64,000 bases of DNA from Burkholderiales bacterium. Its GTDB lineage: Bacteria > Pseudomonadota > Gammaproteobacteria > Burkholderiales > Burkholderiaceae_D. The notes under the pieces are model-generated. The model saw only the letters and a program-made list of their open reading frames with translations. It was not told where the DNA came from and did not search any database. The stretch spans positions 1-64,000 of the forward strand of contig JACOUL010000004.1 in the NCBI GenBank assembly GCA_016177875.1, given 5' to 3'. Made by a program: the position numbers and the translations under genes. Shown here in pieces: positions 57,146 through 64,000 of the stretch (its first letter is position 1; every line of letters begins with the position of its first letter).

Positions 57146-57179
57146 ATATTACATTCTAACGTTCTTTGGAATGTTATAT
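57146..57179. promoter_or_regulatory. Palindromic operator of the ArsR-rhodanese / DsrE locus
   Basis: ATATTACATTC (57146-57156) and GAATGTTATAT (57169-57179) form an 11-bp inverted repeat with one mismatch, separated by 12 bases. It lies in the divergent control region, 20 bases before the DsrE start. AT-rich arms of this type are usual ArsR-family operators. Confidence 0.65.
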
Positions 57180-57198
57180 TGTTGACGAAGGAGTGGAT

Positions 57199-57549
57199 AT
57201 GAATGCACTTTTCATTTTTAACGAAGCGCCTTATGGGAGCGAACCCACCTATAACGGACTCCGCTTAGCCGGCGCCCTTGCCAAACGCGAGCACAACATC
57301 GTTCGCGTCTTTCTCATGGGTGACGCGGCGATCAGTGCAAAAAAAGGACAGAAAGTACCGGAAGGCTTTTATAACGTGCAGCTGATGCTGCAAAAGATCA
57401 TCCGCAGCAGCGGCGCTGTTGACGTATGCGGGACTTGTATGGATGCACGCGGGATGCAGGCAGAAGAACTCATTGAAGGAACGCACCGCGGCACCTTGGA
57501 CGAGCTTGCCGATTGGAGTGAAGCGGCCGACAAAGTATTCATTTTTTAG
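57199..57549 (+). CDS. DsrE/DsrF-like family protein
   Basis: A 116-residue cytoplasmic DsrE-fold protein (MNALFIFNEAPYGSEPTYNGLRLAGAL). The conserved cysteines are in VCGTCMDARGM. DsrE/TusD proteins carry sulfane sulfur. The start at 57199 has a GGAG site; the upstream in-frame ATG lies within the operator. It is followed by an MFS transporter, both divergent from the ArsR-rhodanese gene. Confidence 0.9.
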   Translation: MNALFIFNEAPYGSEPTYNGLRLAGALAKREHNIVRVFLMGDAAISAKKGQKVPEGFYNVQLMLQKIIRSSGAVDVCGTCMDARGMQAEELIEGTHRGTLDELADWSEAADKVFIF

Positions 57550-57596
57550 CCGGATGTAAATCCTTATCCACCTAACTCTCGCTCTCGGAGCAAATA

Positions 57597-58790
57597 ATGA
57601 CTATCAGCTTTGCCGAAAAGAAGAACGTTCTTTTGCTGGCCAGTGCACAAGCGCTCTTTCAAACCACATCCGTCATGGTTATGACGTTAAGCGGCATAGT
57701 CGGAATGAGGCTGGCAACCGATAAAGGACTTGCCACGCTTCCCATTGCATTAATGGTGATTGGCACTGCGCTTGCAATGATTCCAGCGTCAATGCTGATG
57801 CAACGTTATGGGCGCAAAGCGGGATTCATCGTCGGAATATTTAGTGGCGCAATGGCGGGTGCGCTGGGCGCATACGCTATTGGGATCGGAAGTTTCTGGT
57901 TGTTTGCGCTCGCGAATCTCTTGGTCGGGATTTACCAAGCCTGCGCTCAATATTATCGCTTTGCGGCCGCGGAGATTGCCAGTCCGGATTTCAAAAGCCG
58001 CGCCATTTCATGGACGATTGCTGGCGGCGTCGTTGCAGCCCTGGCCGGCCCCAATCTCGCCCGTGTAACACAATCATTGGGCGACACGCCGTTCTTATTT
58101 TCATTTCTGGCTATGGTTGGGTTGGCTATTGCGGCGGCCTGCGTTGTCAGTGCAATCAAAATCCAAAAGCCAGCGCAAACAGAGCAGCGGGGGCCGCAAC
58201 GAACGCTTTTTGAGATTGCCAAGCAGCGGACGTTCGTCACCGCTCTCGCCAGCAGCATGGCTGGGTATATGGTGATGCTTGGAGTAATGACAGCCACACC
58301 ATTAGCAATGGAAATCTGCGGCCAAGGATTCGGCGCAGCAGCGACAGTCATTCAATGGCATGTTCTGGGAATGTTCGTGCCGTCCTTTTTTACCGGCAGC
58401 TTGATACAACGATTCGGTGTGCACCAAGTCATGATGACCGGAATAGCGTTATTGTTTGGGCACGTTCTCATTTCGATCGCGGGCATCGATTATCTACACT
58501 TCCTATCTGCACTCATCTTGCTAGGCGTCGGATGGAACTTTCTCTTCATTGGCGGGACGACGCTGCTTACTGAAGCGTATACGCCGTCCGAACGCGCCAA
58601 AACACAGGCAATGCATGATTTCATCGTCTTCGGTGCAGTAAGCCTGGCATCTTTTTCGTCCGGCAGCCTGCTAAATTCCGTAGGCTGGAAGACGCTCAAT
58701 TTGATGGTAATTCCGTTGTTGGTTGTTGCGTTAGCAGGAATCGGTTCCCATGCTTGGAAACTGCGTACGACTGCCCAGCTCTCCAGTTGA
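57597..58790 (+). CDS. MFS transporter
   Basis: A 397-residue major facilitator with about twelve membrane segments (ATDKGLATLPIALMVIGTALAM, QRYGRKAGFIVGIFSGAMAG after helix 2). Family members near ArsR-rhodanese/DsrE genes are often called YnfM- or CynX-like, but the substrate is unknown; a sulfur compound is a reasonable guess from context. GGAG ribosome binding site. Confidence 0.88.
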   Translation: MTISFAEKKNVLLLASAQALFQTTSVMVMTLSGIVGMRLATDKGLATLPIALMVIGTALAMIPASMLMQRYGRKAGFIVGIFSGAMAGALGAYAIGIGSFWLFALANLLVGIYQACAQYYRFAAAEIASPDFKSRAISWTIAGGVVAALAGPNLARVTQSLGDTPFLFSFLAMVGLAIAAACVVSAIKIQKPAQTEQRGPQRTLFEIAKQRTFVTALASSMAGYMVMLGVMTATPLAMEICGQGFGAAATVIQWHVLGMFVPSFFTGSLIQRFGVHQVMMTGIALLFGHVLISIAGIDYLHFLSALILLGVGWNFLFIGGTTLLTEAYTPSERAKTQAMHDFIVFGAVSLASFSSGSLLNSVGWKTLNLMVIPLLVVALAGIGSHAWKLRTTAQLSS

Positions 58791-58839
58791 CAGCCTTGAT
58801 TGTGAGGCAAGACGAACGCCCGCTTCGAACCTATTATAG

Positions 58840-59595
58840 CTATCGTCCGCCAGAAACATCGATGAATGAGCCGGTCGTGTAAGACGCCTCGTCGGACAGC
58901 AACCACATGACGGCGCGCGCCACTTCGATAGCTTCACCGCCCCGCTTCATCGGCACATTCGCTTTCATGCGATCCACTCTGTCCGGTTCGCCGCCGCTGG
59001 CATGGATTTCCGTGTAAATGATGCCGGGGCGAACCGCGTTCACGCGTATGCCCTCGTCCGCCACCTCTTTGGCAAGCCCAATCGTGAAGGTATCGATCGC
59101 CCCCTTGGAAGCGGCGTAATCCACATACTCGTTGGGCGATCCCAACCGCGAGGCTGCCGAAGAAAGATTAACGATGGCACCGCCCTTGCCGCCTTGTTTG
59201 GTCGACATGCGCCGCACCGCCTCGCGTGCGCATATAAAGCTGCCGATCACGTTGGTGGCAAACACGCGATTCAAGCGAGCCGCGTCCATGTCTGCGACGC
59301 GCGTATGCTGCTCCAGAATTCCGGCGTTATTGACCAGCGCAGTCAATGGGCCATAGGTCCGGTCAACCGTCTCGAAGATGCGCATAACATCGGCTTCCGA
59401 TGCCACGTCGCCAAGGACGGCAAATGCCTCGCCTCCGGCTTCCTTGATCTTGGCGACGACTTGATCTGCCGCGTCGCTGTTCCGCACGTAATTGACAGCC
59501 ACCTTGTAACCCTGCTCGGCAGCCAATAGCGCGGCAGCTGCGCCGATACCCCGACTCGCGCCGGTGATCAGCATAATCTTTTGTTGCATAGCCAA
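58840..59595 (-). CDS. SDR family oxidoreductase
   Basis: A 251-residue short-chain dehydrogenase. Cofactor motif TGASRGIGAAAALLA, NNAGILEQHTRV and catalytic Ser plus YAASK are present; VRPGIIYTEIHASGG follows. The FabG/glucose-dehydrogenase-like subgroup; substrate unknown. It is convergent with the MFS gene and backed by the MITE-like element. Confidence 0.9.
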   Translation of the reverse strand: MAMQQKIMLITGASRGIGAAAALLAAEQGYKVAVNYVRNSDAADQVVAKIKEAGGEAFAVLGDVASEADVMRIFETVDRTYGPLTALVNNAGILEQHTRVADMDAARLNRVFATNVIGSFICAREAVRRMSTKQGGKGGAIVNLSSAASRLGSPNEYVDYAASKGAIDTFTIGLAKEVADEGIRVNAVRPGIIYTEIHASGGEPDRVDRMKANVPMKRGGEAIEVARAVMWLLSDEASYTTGSFIDVSGGR

Positions 59596-59620
59596 GTCTC
59601 CGTCTTCAAGGTCTATTTAC

Positions 59621-59893
59621 TAGAACTCATTTCATCAATAGCAGGGTTTGCGTTCGCTCCAGAATCGGGGCTGGCAAGGCGGGCGACGCGTCGAATAGCC
59701 ATCGCATATTCGCAAGGAGCCCAACGCTGTCCAGCGTCGATTCTGGTGCGAACCCTCCGGGAAGGTGGTTTGGACGGCGCATCGCGTTGTTGCGCCGCTA
59801 GCAAAGGGACTACCCTTTGCGTCGCGACGACGCCTAGCGCGGCATCCGTCCAGACCACCTTCGCAAGCCCTGGTATTGATGAAATGAGTTCTA
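59621..59893. mobile_element. MITE-like element with 32-bp inverted termini
   Basis: A 273-bp element without a transposase. The termini share TAGAACTCATTTCATCAATA exactly (59621-59640 and 59874-59893, inverted) and extend to 32 bases with two mismatches. Inside lie a second inverted pair (GAAGGTGGTTTGGACGG, 59760-59776 region, against the CCGTCCAGACCACCTTC region at about 59846-59862) and a hairpin (GCAAAGGG / CCCTTTGC). A TATAAT (59892-59897) is formed at the right edge, near the next gene. No target duplication longer than TA is clear. Confidence 0.75.
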
Positions 59894-59930
59894 TAATGTC
59901 GTGCACATTATCGAACATTCTGTTTTTCCC

Positions 59931-60758
59931 ATGCTGATTAAGCGAAAGTCGATCGAAGCGGAATCCAACCGCAAGTCGGGACCCGGCAAAAAATCCGAGC
60001 CTAAGCCGGTTCGCAAGCCGAAATACGCGCCGGTGACGCTTTCCGAGCAGGATGGCGTGCGCTTTCTGCATTTCGGCACGCCCTGGATTCAAGGCGCCAT
60101 GCGCGTACGCAAACCGGATTGGCTGGAACTCGAATATGCACGGGACATGATGGCGTGGATGCTGTTTGTCCGTGAACCGCGCCACATCGTTCAACTCGGC
60201 TTGGGCGCGGCGGCGCTCACCAAGTTTTGCTATCGCCGGTTTCCCGAAGCTCGCGTGACGGCAATCGAGTTGAATCCATCTGTGATCGCTGTGTGCGAAT
60301 CGATGTTCAAGCTGCCGCCCAATGACGATCGTTTAACCGTCCGGGAAATGGATGCCATGGATTTCATCACGGACCCCGCCGTTGACGGCACCATCGACGC
60401 TCTCCAGGTTGACCTATATGACGCTACCGCGCGCGGTCCGATACTGGATACCGCAGAGTTTTACCAAGCATGCGCCGCCAGTTTGACGCCGCAAGGCGTC
60501 ATGACCGTCAACCTATTCGGCGACCATCCCAGCTTTGCCAAAAATCTAAAGGCCATGAAATTCGCCTTCGACGGGGTGTTATGCCTGCCCGAACTTGAAG
60601 AAGGAAATGTGGTGGCGCTGGCGTTCAAAAACGCGCCCAAGCTCAATTTCGCCGATCTTTACGCGCGCGCATTAGAAATCACAGCAGCCACTCGCCTGCA
60701 AGCCAAAGGCTGGGTGAACGGGCTGAAAGCCAATGTGTCAATAAAAGCAACGGCATAA
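59931..60758 (+). CDS. Spermidine-synthase-like protein
   Basis: A 275-residue Rossmann-fold protein of the spermidine/spermine synthase superfamily. Nucleotide-binding QLGLGAAALTKFCYRRFPEA, AIELNPSVIAVC and QVDLYDATARGP align with the polyamine aminopropyltransferase core, but the typical GGGDG and N-terminal beta domain are absent, so the reaction is uncertain. A GTG ten codons upstream (59901) is an alternative start. The promoter may borrow the TATAAT at the edge of the MITE-like element. Confidence 0.82.
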   Translation: MLIKRKSIEAESNRKSGPGKKSEPKPVRKPKYAPVTLSEQDGVRFLHFGTPWIQGAMRVRKPDWLELEYARDMMAWMLFVREPRHIVQLGLGAAALTKFCYRRFPEARVTAIELNPSVIAVCESMFKLPPNDDRLTVREMDAMDFITDPAVDGTIDALQVDLYDATARGPILDTAEFYQACAASLTPQGVMTVNLFGDHPSFAKNLKAMKFAFDGVLCLPELEEGNVVALAFKNAPKLNFADLYARALEITAATRLQAKGWVNGLKANVSIKATA

Positions 60759-60828
60759 GCACCCTGCCCTTATCAAGTCGGCCGGCAACTGGTACGCTAG
60801 CGCAAGCCCTGCTTCCACTCCTGACGCC

Positions 60829-62610
60829 ATGACCAAAGAACCGCCCAAGAAACTTGAACTGAATCAGATTTTTACCTGGCTGATCAAGGACGGGATTATC
60901 GACAAATCGGAAGCCAAGGCGAACTACACCAAGGCGCTCGGCATCTTCAATAATGCAGCTCCGCCGATGCATCCGCTGGCTGCGGTAGCCCAATGCAAGC
61001 TCAAGGAAGTCGCCTCGCCGCATCGCATGCTTACGCTCGACTGGCTGACCGAATGGATGGCGGGCAAGCTCGGTTTGCCTTTTTATCGCATCGATCCGCT
61101 CAAGATCGATTTCACGCGCGTCGCCGACGTCATGTCGGCCAATTACGCATCGCGTTTCAATATCCTGCCGGTGGAATTGTCCTCGACGGAGCTGACGGTG
61201 GCGTCCGCCGAGCCGGATATGTCGGCATGGCAAGCCGAAATTGAGAAACTCAGCCGCCGCCAGATCAAACTGGTATTTGCCAATCCGCTCGACATCGCAC
61301 AGTACACCGCGCAGTTTTTCGCACTGGCCAAATCGATCAAGGGTGCGCATAAACACAGCGGCCAGGACCTGGCCACGCGCAACAATTTCGAACAGCTGGT
61401 CGAAATGGGCGCGGCGAACAAGCAAGTCGACGCCAACGACCAGCACATCATCAACATCGTCGATTGGCTGTGGCAGTACGCATTCGACCAGCGCGCATCC
61501 GACATCCACTTGGAGCCGAAGCGCGACATGAGCGTGATTCGATTCCGCATCGACGGCATCCTGCACCAGGTGTATCAAGTACCGGCCGTCGTCATGATCG
61601 CGATGACGGCCCGTATCAAGCTTTTGGGCCGCATGGACGTGATCGAAAAACGCCGCCCATTGGATGGCCGCGTCAAGACCAAGACGCCGGGCGGACAAGA
61701 AATCGAATTGCGCTTGTCGACCATGCCGACCGCTTTCGGCGAAAAGATGGTGATGCGTATCTTCGATCCCGAAGTGATCGTCAAGACACTGCCTGAGCTC
61801 GGTTTTCCCGAGGACGACGCCACGCGCTGGGATGAGCTCACCAAGCGTCCGCACGGCATCATCTTGGTAACGGGTCCGACGGGGTCGGGTAAAACCACCA
61901 CGCTCTACACGACGCTCAAGGCCTTAGCGACTTCGGAAGTCAACGTATGCACGGTGGAAGATCCGATCGAAATGGTGGAGGGCTCATTCAATCAAATGCA
62001 GGTGCAGCACGGTATCGATCTTTCATTTGCCGACGGCGTGCGCGCCTTGATGCGTCAAGATCCGGACATCATCATGATCGGCGAGATTCGCGATTTGGAA
62101 ACCGCCGAAATGGCGATTCAATCCGCATTGACCGGCCACTTGGTCTTCTCCACCTTGCACACCAATGACGCGCCCTCTTCCGTCATGCGGCTATTGGAAT
62201 TGGGCGTGCCCTACTATCTGCTGGAAGCGACGCTGATCGGCATCATGGCGCAGCGCTTAGTGCGCACGCTGTGCAAGCATTGCAAAACCGTGGGTGGTGA
62301 AATCGCTGACGATATTTGGTCGAATCTCGTAGAAAATTGGGGTATCCCCAAACCGAAAACGATTTATCGTCCGGTCGGTTGCCCGGAGTGCCGGCAAACC
62401 GGATTCCGCGGACGTACCGGCTTGTACGAGTTGCTGACGGTCTCGCCTGCGTTTTCCAAGCAAATTCAGCCGGAAGCCGATATTCACGCATTGCGTGAGC
62501 AGGGAATTCAAGATGGCTTGAAACCTTTGCGCATTGCGGGTGCGTTGAAAATTGCCGAAGGCGTGACGACGGCAGAAGAAGTGCTGAAGGTTACCGCGGC
62601 ATTGACTTAA
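60829..62610 (+). CDS. GspE/PilB-family secretion ATPase
   Basis: A 593-residue type II secretion / type IV pilus assembly ATPase. N-terminal MshEN-like region (about 60-165), then the ATPase: Walker A GPTGSGKTT (about 349), Asp box, Walker B IMIGEIRDLETAEMA and His box, and a C-terminal zinc motif with CKHCKTVGG and CPECRQTG. No pilin, secretin or PilC gene is nearby. Its end overlaps the convergent SDR gene by 20 bases. Confidence 0.93.
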   Translation: MTKEPPKKLELNQIFTWLIKDGIIDKSEAKANYTKALGIFNNAAPPMHPLAAVAQCKLKEVASPHRMLTLDWLTEWMAGKLGLPFYRIDPLKIDFTRVADVMSANYASRFNILPVELSSTELTVASAEPDMSAWQAEIEKLSRRQIKLVFANPLDIAQYTAQFFALAKSIKGAHKHSGQDLATRNNFEQLVEMGAANKQVDANDQHIINIVDWLWQYAFDQRASDIHLEPKRDMSVIRFRIDGILHQVYQVPAVVMIAMTARIKLLGRMDVIEKRRPLDGRVKTKTPGGQEIELRLSTMPTAFGEKMVMRIFDPEVIVKTLPELGFPEDDATRWDELTKRPHGIILVTGPTGSGKTTTLYTTLKALATSEVNVCTVEDPIEMVEGSFNQMQVQHGIDLSFADGVRALMRQDPDIIMIGEIRDLETAEMAIQSALTGHLVFSTLHTNDAPSSVMRLLELGVPYYLLEATLIGIMAQRLVRTLCKHCKTVGGEIADDIWSNLVENWGIPKPKTIYRPVGCPECRQTGFRGRTGLYELLTVSPAFSKQIQPEADIHALREQGIQDGLKPLRIAGALKIAEGVTTAEEVLKVTAALT

Positions 62611-63475
62611 GCAAGTCGCTTACTTGGGAATAGCGCAGCCGCGCGCCCAACTCTTCTTTCATACGCCGATTCGACAGCCGGCGCGATTCCGACATGAACG
62701 ACAGCAGCATGGGTGAGACCGCCTTTTCCAATTCAGCACGCGGCAAACGCGGCGGATGCGGCAATTGCATCGCGTCAGCCACCGCATCGAAATATTCGCC
62801 CATCTTCATTTCGGTATCATCCACGGCGTTATAAACCCTGCCGGCTTGCGCGCGGAATAGCGCGAGCACGATCAAACACGCCAAATCGTCGGCGTGAATA
62901 TGACTGGTATAGACATCCTCCTGCGGCAACAAAGCCGGCGTGCCTTTTCGCAGCCGCTCGGCGGGCAAGCGATTATCGGCGTAAATGCCCGGTACACGCA
63001 AAATCGATAATCGTGAGGAAGAATGCCGCGCCCAATGGCGCAATACACGTTCCGCGTCGGCGCGCCGCTTCGCCCTCGCGTTCTGCGGCTTCAGCGTGCG
63101 CGTCTCGTCCACTTTCGCGCCCCCGCAATCGCCATAGACACCGGTCGTGCTGACATAAACGAGAATTGCCCGCTCGGGTAAAATGGCGGTCAAATGACGA
63201 GTTCGGCGGTCGGTCACGCCCTCCGATTGGGGCGGAGCCAAATGCACAATGTGTCGAGCTAATTTGGCCAATCGCGCCAGCTTTTCAGGCTGGTCGAGAT
63301 TAGCCACGATAGGCACGGCACCGGCGGCACGCAACGCGCTGCAGCGCTCGTTTTGGCTCGTCACGGCGAGTATGCGAAAGCGTTGGCGCAAGAGCGGCAA
63401 TATACGCATACCGACGTCACCGCAACCGATGATGAGTAAACGCGGCTTACCGATTTTTTTTGTTTGATTTTGCAT
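62591..63475 (-). CDS. YeeZ-like NAD(P)-binding SDR family protein
   Basis: A 294-residue atypical (extended) SDR. Cofactor motif LLIIGCGDVGMRILP is followed by YVSTTGVYGDCGGAKVDE and a C-terminal RRLSNRRMKEELG typical of YeeZ-like proteins. Substrate unknown. The start at MQNQTKKIGK (63475) is preferred over a longer frame that runs into the next gene. It shares a short divergent region with the Fe-S flavin reductase gene. Confidence 0.87.
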   Translation of the reverse strand: MQNQTKKIGKPRLLIIGCGDVGMRILPLLRQRFRILAVTSQNERCSALRAAGAVPIVANLDQPEKLARLAKLARHIVHLAPPQSEGVTDRRTRHLTAILPERAILVYVSTTGVYGDCGGAKVDETRTLKPQNARAKRRADAERVLRHWARHSSSRLSILRVPGIYADNRLPAERLRKGTPALLPQEDVYTSHIHADDLACLIVLALFRAQAGRVYNAVDDTEMKMGEYFDAVADAMQLPHPPRLPRAELEKAVSPMLLSFMSESRRLSNRRMKEELGARLRYSQVSDLLKSMPR

Positions 63476-63487
63476 GGATTGAATTGT

Positions 63488-64000
63488 ATGTCTTTCCAAG
63501 TCACTGTACAGCCGAGCGGTCGGCAATTCACCTGTGAAGATGGCGAAACTGTTTTGGCGGCAGCCATCCGTTCCGGCGTCGGCCTGCCATATGGTTGCAA
63601 AAACGGCGCTTGCGGCACCTGCAAGGGCAAGTTGCTCGAAGGGCAAGTGGAGCTAGGCAAACATCAGGAAAAGGCCTTAAGCTCGGCTGAAGCCACCCAA
63701 GGTTATTCCCTCTTCTGCTGCGCGACGCCGCAGTCGGATGTAGTGATCGAAGCGCGTGAAGTGCTCGGCGTGGGCGACTTCCCGATCAAGAAACTGCCCT
63801 CGCGCGTCGCCAAGTTGGATCGCGTCGCCGACGACGTGATCCTTCTTTCGCTGCAATTGCCGGCCACCGAACGCCTGCAATATCGCGCCGGCCAGTACAT
63901 CGAATTCCTGCTCAAGGACGGCAAACGCCGCAGCTACAGCATGGCCAATGCGCCGCATCTGGACGACCAAATCACGCTGCATGTCCGCCATCTGCCCGGC
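63488..64000 (+). CDS. Fe-S flavin reductase, CDP-6-deoxyglucoseen-reductase-like (partial)
   Basis: 171 codons run to the window edge. An N-terminal plant-type [2Fe-2S] ferredoxin domain (cysteines in GCKNGACGTCKGK and FCC) is followed by the start of an FAD/NAD(P)H reductase domain (RAGQYIEFLLKDGKRRSYSM). Betaproteobacterial homologues are commonly annotated CDP-6-deoxy-delta-3,4-glucoseen reductase, but they are mostly general electron donors to oxygenases. The C-terminus is outside the window. Confidence 0.9.
   Translation, partial: MSFQVTVQPSGRQFTCEDGETVLAAAIRSGVGLPYGCKNGACGTCKGKLLEGQVELGKHQEKALSSAEATQGYSLFCCATPQSDVVIEAREVLGVGDFPIKKLPSRVAKLDRVADDVILLSLQLPATERLQYRAGQYIEFLLKDGKRRSYSMANAPHLDDQITLHVRHLPG

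Noticed and set aside
59613..60194. 193-codon minus-strand open frame
   Set aside because: It runs through the MITE-like element into the antisense of the spermidine-synthase-like gene; composition is not protein-like over the whole length.

Overview
This 64 kb window looks like the chromosome of a betaproteobacterium of the order Burkholderiales, most likely an Oxalobacteraceae relative such as Herminiimonas, Janthinobacterium or Collimonas. That placement is an inference from gene families, gene order (parE-transglycosylase-parC, a lone rnfB beside nth, a Gcr-family membrane protein, polyhydroxybutyrate phasin and depolymerase) and moderate GC content. No rRNA, tRNA, CRISPR array or intact transposase gene was seen. 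Coding density is high, with many ATGA or TGATG stop/start overlaps.

Region 1 (1-7.1 kb): a decayed sulfate-binding protein gene, diacylglycerol kinase, an IclR regulator, a PBP7-type endopeptidase, a phasin followed by nine perfect 11-bp tandem repeats and a terminator, and a long DUF349 protein.

Region 2 (7.3-21.1 kb): a nitrogen-acquisition block. The urea ABC transporter urtABCDE runs directly into the urease operon ureDABCEFG. It is followed by a formate/nitrite-family channel and a fused PP2C phosphatase/protein kinase. Good sigma-54 promoter matches precede urtA and the channel gene, as expected for nitrogen (NtrC) control. A hairpin and a strong terminator lie between urtA and urtB.

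Region 3 (21.1-33.4 kb): a tightly coupled minus-strand cassette (beta-propeller, polysaccharide deacetylase, sterol-desaturase-like enzyme, EI24/CysZ-like membrane protein, MoaB/CinA-like protein). After it come FKBP, a small lipoprotein, an acyl-CoA-binding protein, ferredoxin and its reductase, intracellular PHB depolymerase, RnfB-Nth, a RutE-like nitroreductase, a DUF1841 protein and two small cytochromes c.

Region 4 (33.4-46.2 kb): the Gcr-family membrane protein, a MoxR ATPase/VWA pair, an Ig-like lipoprotein, a degenerate receiver protein, then topoisomerase IV (parE, parC) around a lytic transglycosylase, and a GAF plus type II secretion N-domain protein. A near-consensus LexA box abuts the -10 of the likely parE promoter.

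Region 5 (46.2-64 kb): more accessory in character. It holds an orphan open frame, a DUF4259-ankyrin fusion, an aminotransferase, RidA, a LysE exporter divergent from a MocR regulator, htpG, a large metzincin-like lipoprotein, an ArsR-rhodanese regulator divergent from DsrE and MFS genes with a clear palindromic operator, an SDR, a 273-bp MITE-like element with long inverted termini, a spermidine-synthase-like protein, a GspE-type ATPase, a YeeZ-like SDR and the start of an iron-sulfur flavin reductase.
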